64,000 nt of DNA, from assembly GCA_911728455.2 (NCBI GenBank), contig OU452226.1, positions 12,417,938-12,481,937 on the forward strand. Reading direction: 5' to 3'. Source of the DNA: Marthasterias glacialis (Eukaryota; Echinodermata; Asteroidea; Forcipulatida; Asteriidae). Shown here in pieces: positions 1 to 14,151 of the stretch. The position numbers and the translations under genes are program-made. Position 1 is the stretch's first letter, and each line of letters starts with the position of its first letter. Under the pieces are notes generated by a model that saw nothing but the letters and a program-made list of their open reading frames with translations, was not told where the DNA came from and made no database searches.

Positions 1-1916
1 GGATACTTCAAAGCGTTGATTTCCCATGAATTAGGTCAAATTCTTGTGTGGGTTTAAATGTAGCAAGAAATATAGTAAGAGACGGATAAGTCTAAAATTT
101 TGTAGGCTTTTTAAAGATTGAATAAATAAGGAATGCTCAGTGTATGGCTCAAGGAAGTAAATGAAACGAATCTAACTGCGTTTCTTCATTTTCTCTTGTC
201 AGGAGTACACTTTGTCCAAGTGAAGAAAAAAATTGATTTTGAGACGTTAAGCGTACCACATGTATAGCGGCCTTGCTACCATTGTTTTTCATTATCGAGG
301 TTTCAAAGGAAAAAAAAACATGGAGCAGAACATTTGTCAACATTGCTCATGATGTACATTATCTTGATGCAAAGATTGTACGCCAGAAGTGACACTTCTG
401 TCCACGTCTCTATTGAGGTTGTACCTTGTTTTAAATTTCAAAAACAGTACCCCTATCAACAGCAAAATCTGTTTAGTAAACGTGCTAAAGATAATATCAT
501 GATAAGATCATTGGATGTTTGGTCGTACTTATGACCGTCTTCCAGTTTTGCAGCAAGTGTAAAATTAATAAGGAACACATTCTTGCTCCACACTATTTGT
601 GAATATTTAGATGTACAGGAAAACCGTTGGTGTACTGTAGAGGCAATGGCTATAGCTTGTAATTAAGACATGCTCGACATGTACTCATCAGAGCCTATCG
701 TTATCCAAGCTATAAACCTGTATCAATATAAACTCGAAGACTGCAGCATCTTCACTTTAAAAATCTACAGCACAGCATCTAAATTGTGTATGAAATACTG
801 GTATACAAGCAGATGTTATATAGGGGTTTCATGTCAGGGTGTCCTGTAGAGTAAGGTTTAAACAGCTTTTTAAAGAACGAATAAAACTTTCGTGATTAGT
901 CATAAAAGGGTCTTGGACGTAATTATATATAAATCGGATTGCTATCAAAAAGCAAATGGTTTCAAACCAAAGGTTGCTGTGATAATGCGAAATATATTTG
1001 CACCCTTCTGCAGCCCATAGGGCGCGATGTGCTTTTGTTTGAAAGATTTTTTTTCTCGCAGCTTTTGTCTTCTGCTTAAAAAAAATACAACTGACTCGAC
1101 TTTTACTGCTTTGTGGCGGCCTAGAGATGAGCATTTTCACTCCTCGATGACAAGCAGGCTATTTTACGCACACTTTATACGGCTCATTTTAGCGGACGAA
1201 GAAATGTGACGACATACATAGTCGCAAATGCCGATGACAACCCCTTAATTCCCCACGATTTGCCCAACCAGTAATTCCAGTCTCAAGGAACAGCCTCAAT
1301 AAAATAAAAAAAAGCAGCCAGTCTTTTTCATTTTGAAGAAGCGTGAAGCCTCTGCATTAAGGCGGGAGGTGCGAGGTAAAACCGCGGTGATGGAACGCCA
1401 ATAAAAGCCGGACTACATTATAAGAGAAATGTTTGCGATTGCTTTGGACCGCTGTGTAAATGTCATGACTAAAGGACTGTGTAACACACGATCAAATTAG
1501 GTGTGTGGTTACCGTATTCACGGGGATATCTGAGCGTCTTTGGTTGGAAATTCTTGAGCAAACTGCTGATAGTCTCGTTTGATTGGACTTGGGATGAAGG
1601 GTGATTCTCTTGCAGAGTTGGAATGAGTGGAATTTTATCTTTAATTAACTTGGAGGTGAACGAGGGCTCTTGAGTATAGAAGTCAGAATTGTGAAGAACA
1701 AACATGGCTGATCGTCACCTCTTCTCTGCATGATAGTGGTTCGTTGACTTGGCACGTATCAATATTGTTAGATCTGAATGACTTCCACCTGAAAGCTCTG
1801 AAATTCTTTGTGCGGTTTTTAACTGACATTGACTGAATCGTTGCGAGCAGTCGACAATGCTGCAGCACCGGTCTTATTATGAGGATCCACGCACTGGTCG
1901 TAACACTCGGTGATGT
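1..1916. other. No gene seen; AT-rich unique-looking DNA
   Basis: I see no coding exon, RNA gene or clear repeat here. Open frames are short (about 100 codons or fewer), lack recognisable motifs and overlap on both strands, as expected by chance in AT-rich DNA. It could be intergenic or part of a long intron of a gene outside the window. Confidence 0.5.
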
Positions 1917-2143
1917 TGGTGGATCTACTACCAAACCCATCATTACTTGATCTCAATACTAAAACAAGCAGAGATACCAACCTTGAGTGTACTCAAGATG
2001 GCGTCACTGAGGTTCTGACAGTGGTGGATATACTATCCGAAACCCATCCGAACTTGATATCAACAACGAAAAAAGCAGGGATACCAAGCATAAGTTTACC
2101 CAAGATGGCGCCTAATGTCAGTGTATTGAGGTCTGACAGGCCC
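1917..2143. repeat. Degenerate two-copy tandem duplication (~110 bp unit)
   Basis: Two diverged copies lie head to tail. Each has a TGGTGGAT..CTA.C.AAACCCATC start, a middle with AGCAG(A/G)GATACCAA, then CAAGATGGCG and a GTCTGACAG/TTCTGACAG end. Both copies stay open in one frame, giving an 83-codon frame, but no domain is recognisable and the openness may be accidental. Confidence 0.6.
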
Positions 2144-2749
2144 AAATTGTCAGGACAATAACCAAGTAAAGGAGTTACAGAATCTCAACTTGGTGATCAT
2201 CTCAACTAGAGTTGCCAACTGCAGTCTCACTTTGAAGAAACTCAATTATGAGCATTTCAAACTATTGCGAGGCTCTTAGGCATTATTGACAAATAAATTC
2301 TTTTAACAATCAGGAACCAACAGGATTTAATATCATTGTTTTGGGGTTTTTAGAAGACCGCACACACACTCATTACAGTAACCGCACCACGTAATGACAT
2401 TTGTAAAATCTACCTCTTGACTCAGGTTTACATCTTTCAGTCCTTCATAAACAATCCTAGTGACTCCTTCGGTGAGCTACCCACACGCTGCGATCTTCAC
2501 CCTGTTTATTTACCCTCCCACCACCACTAAATTGCCTCCATCCCTTTTTATTCTGCATAAATTTCCTGCCCACTTCCATCATGTTTGTTATTGAAAGGAG
2601 GTCCCGAGAAGACCTTTTGGAAGGATTTGTTTTTTTGCAATCAAAGCGATTGGTTTGGTAAGCGTGTTGTCTGGCGTTTTTACACACCACCCGTTGTGTT
2701 TAAAGTAAACACAGTCCCTTTTTGTCCATTACGGAAGAGATGGGTCAAA
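2144..2749. other. No gene seen
   Basis: Unremarkable AT-rich sequence leading into the (GTT)n tract. No exon with both splice signals and an open frame was found. Confidence 0.45.
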
Positions 2750-2980
<231 letters not shown>

Positions 2981-3679
2981 TTGAGGGAGGGGGTACAACA
3001 TATTTTCTATTAAAAAACCGACCTCCTAGCGTAATAATAGTTGTATTAAAAATGGTGAAATATTTGACAGGCTTCTTCTTTTCTTCTTCTTCTTGCTGTT
3101 GATTTTGTTGTTTTGGGGGTAGGGGGTAAGTGTCTTTTTTTATTTAAAAGAAGCTGATTAGTCTTCGTTCAAGTAAAAATTAAAAGAACTTTCGTTGATA
3201 TTATTTTGACATTTTAAAAACAAGAAGCAGATGGTTGCGTTTTACCCCTTTAAAACATACCAGCCATTTTTCATCTTCTCCTTCGGAACATAAACCCACT
3301 CCCGTACTTCAACATCTTAAATCCAAATAATCAAAATATCAAACCTATTATCTATTGTTGGGAGACTGGATTACATCGAGGCACTGTCTCGGCTTGATGT
3401 GTATCAGCGAGTCAGAATTCCCTCAAGTATTTACTCAGCGGTGTTCATTTGGGCCAATGTTCCCTTAAAAGAAGTCGCTCCCGCTCCCGATGTTGGCCCA
3501 ATTATTTCACTCCGTTGTCATGGCGACTTAGTGAGCAATATTGATTTGGAAACAGGACGGCGGGGGGGGGGGGGGGGAGTTGCCACATCACTTTGTTGAA
3601 GCAATTTGACATGAGGGAAGAACGATGTTAATTCATGATGCCTTTTTTTATTGAGAGGAGACAGCCGGAAACGTCGGAC
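2981..3679. other. No gene; poly-G tract
   Basis: Pyrimidine-rich and AT-rich DNA with a short CTT-rich patch near 3070 and a poly-G run near 3563-3578. No supported exon. Confidence 0.45.
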
Positions 3680-3775
3680 GGTAAAAGTTCATCTGCGATC
3701 GGCTGTGTGTGGTGGTCCGGGGCAGGGGGATGGGCAGGGGGGATTGGGTGAAGGTAGGGGGAGGTGGTGTTTAAC
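3680..3775 (+). repeat. Dispersed repeat, copy 1 of 2 (G-rich)
   Basis: This copy starts GGTAAAAGTTCATCTGCGAT, continues through a GTGTGGTGGTC core and a G-rich stretch, and ends GGGGGAGGTGGTGT. A copy in the same orientation lies at 4667-4761. The two are nearly identical outside the G-run, which differs in length. The family is not recognised. Confidence 0.75.
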
Positions 3776-4666
3776 CATAATGATTAAGCATACATCGGGC
3801 CACCCTGGACGTAGATATCTTTATCAGTTTTTGAATAACAAGATAAAAAACACTAAACATTGTCAGATAAACACTTAACTAGGAACGAGCGAGTAGATTG
3901 ATTTTTTTCCTAGGTAACCCACGGCCGGACCACGATTATATTAAGGGTTTGACAATTAGGGTAACCACTGAGCAACACACTGGTGCCGAATAATACAGCA
4001 AAAAATACAGCCAATGACTGAACCAAACTGAGAACAAAATGGCTTACCCCTCTGGGTATAATGAGATCAAATCCCAATTTCAAACCTACGCAAAGATAGA
4101 CAATCATGGTCAAGGAAGTAAACCGACGAGACATGTACACCCGTCAATGACGGAAGAGAATCCATTGGAATCGAATCGTGTGTTGCGTCCACAAACTGTA
4201 CTCCCGCTACGGTATAAACGTAATTAGATTAAGGTGGGGAAAAAGTGGGCCGGGCAGGCGAGGCTATAGCATTGATTTGTGTATATTTACTCTGTTTTTT
4301 CACTGGGTGTGATATGTGACACAACATCACCCCTCAACGGTTTGTGGCTGCGTGCTCTATGCTTCCTCTCACTATACGAGTGACCTCCTTGCGGTCGGAT
4401 GATATCTTCGCCCGGTAGCTATACTGGAGATGATCAAAGCAGCGATGCGGTCATCTCGTAAGAGTTGTCTCAAGGAGCCGGTGGGCCAACCCGGGGCTAA
4501 GCATCTCAATTTTTCAATTCCTTTAAATTGGCAAAATTATTTATGATGCGGCGTTTGCGTTTAATGCGGCACGTACTCCAGGTCTCTGTCGAGGGGGCTC
4601 CTACGGTATTATTGAAAGGTGTGTGGACACCACGAATCGGACCCACATAACTGGACTTTTTAAAAT
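3776..4666. other. No gene seen between the two G-rich repeats
   Basis: Contains short frames on both strands (for example around 3910-4140 on the minus strand) with no recognisable protein similarity. Nothing else stands out. Confidence 0.4.
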
Positions 4667-4761
4667 CGGTAAAAGTTCATCTGCGATAGGCTGTGCGTGG
4701 TGGTCCCGGGCAGGGGGGGGGGGGTGGGGTGAAGGTAGGGGGAGGTGGTGTATAACTGAAG
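4667..4761 (+). repeat. Dispersed repeat, copy 2 of 2 (G-rich)
   Basis: Second copy of the 3680-3775 sequence with the same start and GGTGGTGT end. It has a pure G-run of about 12 where copy 1 has interrupted G-rich sequence. Confidence 0.75.
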
Positions 4762-7700
4762 TGTAAAGTTTGTGAAACAACGCTTTAATGAAGGTTCGAC
4801 TCCCGGTCTGGCTTGACATGACTATTGTGTCTTTTATTATTTGTACCGAAATTGCATTGTCTTTTAGATGGGACGTATAGGCATCCATGTAGCCTACCGG
4901 GATAATTAAAGCATGTGAATAAGAAACAGAGAAAACAGTCCGCTCGATTCTACGTGGGATGCAAACAAAGAACCATCACTGTCATTGTACAAAAAGGGAA
5001 CTCGACAAAAATGTTGGGTGATTGTCAGCTATTTTGTAAACCACGGCTGAGGCTGCATCTCTGGCTTATTATAGGCACCGTCCGCCTGATTAAAGTCCGG
5101 AATTATACGTTTCAAGATCACTGACAGAGCTCAAGCCGGAGCCTAAGCCGTAGCCGCGGATTGGAAAAGGAGCCAGAGCCTTCAATGTACCTTTAAAGCT
5201 CTTTATGATTGTAAAAAAAAACACAAAGTGGTCAACGTGCTCACATAAACAGCAATCATTGCAATCAAAGCAGTATAGATAATATGCTTGATGAGCGGTA
5301 GATTTGAGAGAGAGAGAGAGAGGGCGGGGGGGGGGGAGATGCAGAGTTCTCCCTGCAATCACCTATCCCGCCTCCAGTGAGGACAAGGGCCTTCTCATAG
5401 ATGCAGATACAATTTCCGATATTGCTTCCCAAGCATCCGATGCCGCTGGACATCGCTGGAGATAATAACAAAAATATGTCCCGAACGAACATCTTGCAGG
5501 GAGGCACAGCGTCATAATACTATGGCCTAAAACTGAAGTCTCTCTGCTACCTCATTAACAAGGAAAGAGCAGCGATAGTTCATCGTTAGTATACTATTAA
5601 ATTGACGATTAGAAATACCAGTGACTATTTCCGTTGTTTGTTGTGGCGTTCTTGTGCCACTCGCTCCCCCTCCCCTTCCCGGCCAAAAGGTTGGGATTCA
5701 TGATCATTATATTTACAATTACTAATTGAATGGTTGTGCTTGTTTGACAAAGTGGGAAAATAAAGTAAGAATAAAACCAAACAAATTAAAAACCAAGGCC
5801 TATTGGAAACAATTGTCAAACTGAAATTGCCAAACTAGAAGCAAACAATCTGTACTGTGGCCTTGATTGAAAAGGTGGCCAATTTGAAATCTCATAGCCG
5901 GTATTTTATTTACAAAAGTGACATTTCATAACCGAATTAGCTTTGTAATGCTTCTTTTCTAAATGATAATTGGCTCGTGCAGTTCTATTATTATTTTATT
6001 ATTACTATTATTATTTTTGTTTTGTTTACAACGATGATCCTTTTGTTTGGTTCGATTCTAAAATTCTTATGGGCAATGAACTTTGGTATCCACTCAAACC
6101 CCCTAGTATACATTTCAAAGGGCCCCGGGTACCATTCGACACTCTCCACCCACCGGATGTGGCGTTGCTGGGGTCGGCTGGATTTGGCTCTGCCTCAGCT
6201 AACTGTCATTTTTCCGGCACCTGTAAACACTTTGGATTAGTTTGACAAGTGCTGTCATCTCTAAGCATTGCCCTTAAGGGGAAGAAGGTCGATGACTGTG
6301 CTTTGGGGGTAAAATTAGAATGATAATTTGTTACATCTATTATTGTCGCGAGGAATGGAACCCGCTGCTAATTAGAGAAAAAAAAACGAACTGGCATCTT
6401 GTCACCCATTATACGGTGCTTCATCACGCATCGGTGTAAGATTAAACCAAAAAGAAGAAGACAAGTTTGTTTAAAGTTAAATATAAAACTAATAAATACA
6501 TAAACAAATAAATGTAAAAAGCAAAACGTCAAAGGCACAGCACAGGGATAAGCTGTAGTGTTGGTTATTCAGAAATATATATTGATGATTTTTAAAGCCG
6601 GAATCTTGTAACGCATATTCAATTTGCATCTGGCACCAAGAATCCTGCGAAATAATTTCGTCTGCAATGCATTGAGAGATATCTGCATTTTTTTTGGGTC
6701 CGGTCTAAGTTGAAAAATGTGTGCCAACAAGGGGCATGTTACCAGTTAAATATTCGTGGTACCAGGTATTTATCTTCTCCTGGTCCCCGCCGGTTGTCCT
6801 CAGACACATTTTTTGTTAAGCAGAGGCCATTTTCCGCAGTATGAAGTCGGGCCCTGTGCATGGGGTTATATATATAAAACTAGAGGGCGTACAAAACCAT
6901 GCGACATGGCCCGACAAGAAGCATTTCTGACCATTGAGAAAATGGCGCGGACTATTCATTTAGACTGGTCACTCATCAGTTTACACGTTCCAGGTGGACA
7001 TTCGTATATGCAATCGACCCATAGGGATTTTCGCCCATGATTGGGCTAGCGGAGTTCTGTGCGTGACGTAGCGAGTTCTCCCTCTAGTTCTTATATATGA
7101 CTCTATGGCCCCGTGTTAACTGTGAAAGGAAGGAGGAAGTAATCGCAATCATTTGAAGAAAGAAATATCCCACCATCCGCGGATGTTTAAAAGATACCAC
7201 AAACTAAAAATAAACCAGTGCAACGACTCTGAACTCAGCCGCATTTTTACAAGCCCAGCCAGAGAAACGAGGTCTCACACATAAATCAGCATACAAGCAT
7301 GTAGTTACGGACCCCATCAGAACAAGGCAGAATGGGAAGATGTGCAGAGTTGTAGAAAAGGCATGTTATGATTGAAAGTCAGGCAGGTGCAGTGATCGGC
7401 CCTTGCATTAGGACGACTATAAATCAATTAATAACATATCGGGATGCCTCGACCGGTAAATAGTCTGGCTGACTGGTGTGGAAGAGTCGGGGTGAAATGA
7501 TGATGAAATTAATGCTAATCGTACGGATGCTGGAGATGAAGAAAGCAATTAATTCTTAAGTCAAATTTTTGATTGCGTTATTTTACGGTTATAATGAATA
7601 ATAACTCATTGGGCACGTTCGAGGTTAAAGGCGCAACCTCGTCGCCCTTAATTCCCTGTGCTTGCGAACTATCACCTTTGACCTACACGTGATCTTGCTG

Positions 7701-8017
7701 CCTAAATAACGCTGTCCCCAAAATGATCACCAAATATATCCACGTAAGTAGCCTTCGTAATAGTATTTGCATAAGCCAAATGAAATTATCTGCTCAAAGT
7801 TAAAGTTAGTGAAATGAGCCTGTAATTCAGAACAGGTGATTTCGAAAATGTCAGCGAGAAAAATGACCACAAGGCAAATATCAATACGAATGTACACTTT
7901 TATCAAAAACGAATTGTAAAAAAAATCCCGAATATTATGTTACGACCTGATCATTAAAAGTGCATTTTAAAGAGGATTGTTCCTATTGTATTTGCACACA
8001 CAAACACACACACTGCT
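4762..8017. other. No gene; scattered simple sequence
   Basis: Contains a (GA)n(G)n patch at about 5310-5338, a short TTA-rich stretch near 5985-6020 and a GCCGGAGCCTAAGCCGTAGCC patch (about 5132-5155) that resembles the GGCTACG MITEs elsewhere. No exon could be supported. The AT-rich, mostly unique look is compatible with intergenic or intronic DNA. Confidence 0.45.
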
Positions 8018-8174
8018 AAAACTGGGGTGTTAAATTGATTCTTTCTGGTATCTATGGGACAGCACTGACGCGGTGTTAATTTTACCAACGAAGTAGCAAT
8101 GGTAGCAATTAACACCGCATCGGTGTTCTCATAGTATAGATAACCAAAATAATCAATTTAACACCTCAGGTTTT
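8018..8174. mobile_element. Small MITE-like inverted-repeat element
   Basis: The ends are inverted repeats: AAAACTGGGGTGTTAAATTG on the left matches the reverse complement of the right end CAATTTAACACCTCAGGTTTT with few mismatches. A second inner pair, CGGTGTTAATT and AATTAACACCG, continues the stem. No coding capacity; target duplication not clear. Confidence 0.7.
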
Positions 8175-8329
8175 GCGGTGGACACACAACAACAAAATAC
8201 AACGATGCAACCACTAAGATGAAAGATAACCATGAGCAAAGCCAGCCCAAAACATTATTTCGTTCACAAATTAAAAATATCAAAATAGGAGTGATACCAA
8301 CTTCATCTTAAAAACAAGCAACTATTCGC

Positions 8330-8452
8330 TGTAAAACTAAAGTTAGTTAAAACAGCCTTAATCGTTTTAGACCACTTTTGACTAATATTGTAGTCAAAAT
8401 AGGGTCTAAAAAGACTAATTAACGCTGATTTGACTAAGGTACTTTTAGAGTG
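8330..8452. mobile_element. Hairpin MITE, ~125 bp
   Basis: Long imperfect palindrome centred near 8390. TTTTAGACCACTTTTGACTA and TAGTCAAAATAGGGTCTAAA form the inner stem with a six-base loop, and flanking AAACAGCCTTAATCG pairs imperfectly with the TTAACGCTGATTTGACTAAG side. Noncoding. Confidence 0.65.
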
Positions 8453-10184
8453 TTGCCTTTTAAATCGTAAATGTTGTTTTTCCTGCAGTCCTCACCACAA
8501 TCTACAGAATGTCTTCTATTCCCCTTGAAATTTCTTCCAATGGAAAAGACACACTTGCGTCTCGTTTAGCGAGTTCCAATTTAAATCGTATGAGCCGTTT
8601 TGATGAATGCCTCTCCATTCTATCATACCAGAGGAGATAGATTTTGAAGCTGGCGTCTTCAAAATGTGTAATGATTAACCAGCCAAATGTTGACTTAGGA
8701 GGGACTTTCAATTTTTGGGTTTGTTAATTTCCAAAAACCGTGGCCACTACAATTGTTAAAACAAACAGTATGAGGTGGGAACGGTAATTAATGTACGAAG
8801 GTAAAACAGTGTGACACTGAGCCGCTCGATCTTCGTGTGCTAATGTGTTTGTTAACATTAACGCAATGCCAAGTGGCAGGCAAACTTCAAAACGGCCAGA
8901 TTATATTAGTCAAGGGCGGACTTATCCTGCATTTCAATTTGTGAGGAAGAATGTAAATAGATACTTTAATCAAGGAACCGTTTTTAGTATTATTATTATT
9001 ACTATTTGTTTAGACTTCGATTTTTTTACAAGAAACCTTCGGACGGGCGAATATTTTCTTTAAAACGAGATGATAACATTAATGTTCTTTCTCCAAATCA
9101 ATGGTGAATCCTTTTGTTTAATTTATGATATGTGTTTGTTCTTAGAATTGAAATTGATTTACTTTTCAATCAACCATGAATTTAACACCGCCCTCCTTTG
9201 GGATGTGTCACTTCAAAAGCTATACTAGGATTTGAATGGAGGTTTTAGGCTACAGATAAACCAATGTAAATTGACCGTACCTTGAGTACGCTTTTAAGTA
9301 GATTTATAACAGTCTATGACACTGTCATGTTAAACCAACAACGTGTATGATCAACTCGGTGCCAATTCCAGAGTCCATTAGCACGTCCACACCTGCAAAG
9401 GCTAAAGAAATTGTCTGTACTATTTCGGTCATCTAGGACAATGCTTTTTTCCCTTGCCAGATTGCAGCCCGAAGTGTTGCCTCCCCGGGGTGTTTGAGGC
9501 TCTCAGGGAAGGCAAGATCCCCGTTTCCTCAGTCTGTCTCTTTGGTATTCACGTTTTTGTTGATGAGGTGTAGACTCAGCACACATCCATTCCACCCTAA
9601 TGGGTCTTACTTGATACCCTTTTCATTATTGTGCAGTTCACAAGGACACGTATCTGTTAAGCACGGTTATATTTGCTTGCTTGGTTACCAGCCATATTGC
9701 TTCTGACTTTTTTTCTAGTAAATTTGTGCTAAGTAGATGAATTTGCTAAGACGCAACTTATTGCACCGGTGGCTCTTCGTCGTTGAAGCGCAATGTACAC
9801 AAGAATGCCCCTGGGCAGTTTGACATTGAAAAGCTATGTCACACCTGCGTATTGGGTGTGCAGCGGTAAACCTAGCATAGATCCCGTCAGGTAAATGCAC
9901 AAAATACACACAAAAACAAAAGATCGGCTCAGAATCTAAACTGCTCACTTGAACGGCGGTGTGGTTTATCTCCTTCACTCCCTTTAGGGTTGAATAGTGA
10001 GTGTTTCAGCAAGCCCAAATGATGGTCGGGAATGTGGGGGTTTTCGTTGTGGATGGAGCTGTCGTAAAAGTTGGTTTGACTTCATCTCTTTTCAGAACAG
10101 CGGTTGCTCTGCTGTAGCAGTGTTTTTTCGGGGTTTAGCGTACAACAGTTGACATAAACGTTAATTTAGTAACATGGAACCTTT
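8453..10184. other. No gene seen
   Basis: Unique-looking AT-rich DNA with a small ATT-rich patch near 8988. Short frames carry no recognised motif. Confidence 0.4.
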
Positions 10185-10330
10185 CAGTGTTAGACCTTTA
10201 TCGCGATGCTGCCATCTTTGTCGTGTTCCCTGTCTGCAGTCACATTAATAAATCACGATTCCCATTAAACCATAAAGGGGTCGGTCTAATTTGACCTACA
10301 CCTCAGTCTCAAATTGGTCTTTACACTATA
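10185..10330 (+). repeat. Dispersed GCCATCTTTGTC-type repeat, copy A
   Basis: Has GCCATCTTTGTCGTGTTCCC followed by CTG..CAGTCACA and, downstream, a CCTCAGTCTCAAATTGG segment. Related sequences occur at about 25740 and 26310 (plus) and about 12010 and 29860 (minus), so this is an old dispersed family. No open frame is shared among copies. Confidence 0.5.
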
Positions 10331-12009
10331 GGTTGAATGAGAGAAAATCATAAGGACAAAGATTTGTAGTGAAATGACTTAATGTACAGCCCCCCGTCTG
10401 TTGTCAAAATATTACCCTTCTAGGAGCAGCAGTGAAGCGTGGCCAGAGAAAACTCTCTCCAAAATACCGATGGTTGATGGCTGCGAGAAGTCATTATCTT
10501 GTTACAGACAGAAATTATTGTTTGTCCCGGAGCGAGAGGCAAAACAGTATGATCCTAACAGATATGGACACCCTCATCGGGAGGGGTTGTGTCGCTACGA
10601 GATGAAAACCATCTGGGGTATGGAGAGCTGCAGACGAAGTTGGCTCGACTCCATATTCTTCTTCTTCTTCTCAAATATTGTGAGTTTGAAGGAAATTGAC
10701 TGGCAAGAACTTGCAAGAGGATGTATATAAATCATTCGGTTGAAGCATCTCATTCTAAAAGGCGGAACTACTCCCCACGTGCCATTGATTTAGAGTGACT
10801 TAAAGATAATTCGGGTATATAAATTTGTTTAAAGCAAAACCAAATGTTTTTGTTTCTTCTTTCTTGGTTCAAGCAATGTATGAAAGCATTACTCTTGCGT
10901 CTCTATAGGAAAAATAATTACATATGGTAAGTGCTACACTGATAATCAATCAAATGTGTATTAGAAATAATTGGCTTAACCAAGCAGAAATGCCAATGGC
11001 TCATTGACGATGTCCCTCATTTTGAAGTAAGAACAAGTAGAAGCTCACGCGATATTAAATGTTCTTTCATAAGGGGAAACAAAACTAAATCAAGACATAT
11101 TGTGGGGACATTATTTTCACCCTATATTAACTGTCTTTTGAAGTGTGGCTTTGTGGTTTTATTTTTTATATGATGACTTCCAAGCCATGGCAAGATGTAA
11201 GATGAGACTCCAAACTGAACAAAGCATTTAATTCCCTTTCAATAGAAAGGACAACATTTCAGACTAACATTAAGCAGCAACGAACTGCCGAGCATTTTCA
11301 TCAAAACTTCACCCATTTTTTTAAAGTATTTTTCCCCCTCTGAAAACAATTGCCACTTAAAATCTTCAATACCGCACGTCATCTCGGCACCCCCAACCTT
11401 CCCAAGACCTCCAAAAGAAATGTACTGGAAAATTTAATAACAATTCCGAAGCGTCTGCTCCATGGAGATGCATTACGTATAGCGAGGTCATTGCCTGTCA
11501 GCCATGTGCGTTACATCATGCATTACATCGTGCGTTACATCTATCATGCATAAATAGTCATTCTCATGTGCCCGACGTGTGAAAGTGAAATAATGTCAAT
11601 GACTGCCTTTCCCTTCAACTCTGCTCCTCGTATCCCCACTACGTCGAGTACAACTGTTGGATGACCTTGTGTGGTGTCGCCCCCGGGGTAGAGGTTGCAA
11701 GTTATTTAAGTGTGCCTTTGACCGTTTCATTGTGGACGACCAATCCCTCAACCTCCACCCCCCCCCCCCCTCTCCCCAAACCCGTCCCAACACACACCCA
11801 CACGCTTTTATATTCGGGATAGGCCATTTTGGATCTCTATAATATTTAAAATTCCAGACTAAAATGGGCTTAAAATACTTGAGTATGTGTGTACAATTAT
11901 TATCACCGTCTCCACGTGTTTGAAGAACACTAAGGCATAACTTCGGAACAAGTATTTTGTATGCATTCCAAAGATCATACATTTGGAGGCTCGGAACCTT
12001 CATCGTGGT
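10331..12009. other. No supported gene
   Basis: A 109-codon frame at 10401-10730 (plus) and a 135-codon minus frame at 11596-12003 are the longest. Neither has a recognisable domain, and the latter includes low-complexity Gly-rich sequence from a poly-C tract at 11757-11770. I do not call either a gene. Confidence 0.4.
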
Positions 12010-12200
12010 CCACCAGCCTTTATGGGCTTTCCCCCATTCAAATCGATGTAACCAAAACGGAGGTTGGGAGGGACGGGTAGTCTGGCTCCCTCATTGAGCA
12101 GAGAGAATCGATGAATGGTACTAGCATTGAATACAGGGAGCATGACAAAATGGCGGTAACACAACCCGTGGACAACATGATTACACAAACCAGTCACCAA
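12010..12200 (-). repeat. Dispersed GCCATCTTTGTC-type repeat, copy D (minus strand)
   Basis: Read on the minus strand it has GCCATTTTGTCATGCTCCC, then GGGAGCCAGACTACCCGTCC, then AACCTCCGTTTTGGTTAC and a GAT..AATGGG end. This is the same order of blocks as in the copy at 26310. Confidence 0.5.
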
Positions 12201-14151
12201 TGACTACGGTACCTCTAAAACAAACCTTTAATTAAAATAACTAAATTAAAGATCACAAGCGCTCGTAATTTGCACCAACGTTACTTGTATAACGCATAAG
12301 TGTTTAACTGTAGGACATTACCCTATGATACAACTGCTCTATTTATCTCTATCCAACAATCCCAATATGACCGGATCGGGGCTAATGAATTCACAATCTG
12401 TTGTCAGACACAAGAGAAGATGAGACTCTTGCAATTTCTGACAAGATCGCCATCGTATCACAGAGAGACACATCTGGCATGCTTCCTCGCGAGACTTACA
12501 AATAATTTTAACAGCGAAATTTGGCGATGGACGAGAATGTTGAGGTAGAAAAGCGTTGAAATCGCGTGTTCAGCTGTATTCATTTAACGAATGAATTGCT
12601 GCTATTTATTTAATGTGTTGGTAGTGTGGTTAGAAGCGAGGGGAGATTTAAGCAAAAAAATAAATGATAGTAATAAATTGGTTTTGCTGATCGTATACAG
12701 ATTTTATGTATAATGTATGTGTGGACAATTTGATTTCAACTTGTTTCCCGTTCTATAAACTGAGACCAAAACATGGATTATGCCTATAGTATAGTACTGC
12801 ACAACCAGAAGTGTCTCGTGACATCATCGCACACATTTGTGAGTGTTTTTAAACCAGTACCTCGCATTCTTCCACAATCGTGTTGTATTTAAAATGGTTG
12901 GATCATGTCTCACAATCAATATATGTACACAATAGTAAACCGAGGACACTACACCGTGACTCGATGACCCAATCTTCATCTTGTTTGCAACGAGGCAATA
13001 ATACCCATAAAACACACACGTTTGTCTTCACGGCAAACCGAGGACTTCCACTTGTTCTCCTTTCTGCTTAGACTTGGAATTTGTGTGCGTGACGTTTCCG
13101 TTGGTTTTTTGTACACAAATTCGAATCGAGCACGTGCTTGGTTTTGGTTTTGCCGAATCCCTTTTGTGTCAACCGATCGACACGGTCACACACAACTGTG
13201 TAACAAACGCTCTGTGGACACTGTTAATGCATTTTTAACAGCCATGACCATTTCCATTGAAATTTGATTCTAGAGCCATTTTTTTTGTACAGGTGACCCC
13301 CCTGATATTCATGATAGGAAAACACCTCTAATTGAAAGAATATTTATATCGTGTGAAAACTTTATGTGGACATGTACAAGTCCACACCTTGCCTGCATTG
13401 TGTGGATATCTTTTGTACAAAAATGTCCACACTTCGTACACAAATGCCTACCCAGCTAAAGATCTCTCTGTCTCTCTCTCTCTCTCCCTCAACGTGTATT
13501 TTTTGCCAGATCAACATTACATTATCCCTCGACTAATGGCCAATTAACAGACTCTCTTTAAGCCTATTGCGTTTATTGCATTGTAAGCTAAGTAATTACA
13601 GCTCTAATTAAATCTGTTGCACTGCTTAACAAAGGGCATAAACAGCTGTTAATATTATATCGATTTCTACTTTTTATCAGTCTTTGTTGCCTTAGATCAT
13701 GATGGAACCGAGAGACATAATGATTCTCATCTTGAGCTCACGATGCGATTGCTTGGGTGACCAAATTTCTGCCAACTGACCTATGACCCTGTAGGCATTT
13801 ATACGATGCAATTCGATGCAGTACGGTAATTTATCTATTCATAGAGCAAGGTCCTGGCTCGAAAGTCTATTGAAGACACAAACTTGCGGCAGCATAGTAC
13901 ACGATTTTATAAGATGTTCTCCATTTGAATTGTGTACAATTTTTGTTTTGTAACCTTTGACCGAGTCGGCTATTTTTGTACACACGTGACGTCACTAGCC
14001 ATATATAGAGATTGTGTACCAGTGTCAGATTCAGTTTTGTTGTGTAACTTATAGTGCCGTCAGTGGGGATAGGTTTGCGCACTGTGTATACATAAAGGCG
14101 TGAGCGTTCAATACATATCGCGCAGGTGGTGGAACAGAATGGACCTTGGGG
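12201..14151. other. No gene; (TC)n tract
   Basis: Contains a (TC)n run near 13466-13490 and many TGTGTACA/TGTCCACA-like words around 12.9-13.5 kb. No exon with credible splice signals was found. Confidence 0.4.

Noticed and set aside
10401-10730. 109-codon plus-strand frame
   Set aside because: No recognised motif; includes a poly-Phe run from CTT repeats.
11596-12003. 135-codon minus-strand frame
   Set aside because: Crosses a poly-C tract and ends at a dispersed repeat; no domain and no splice support.
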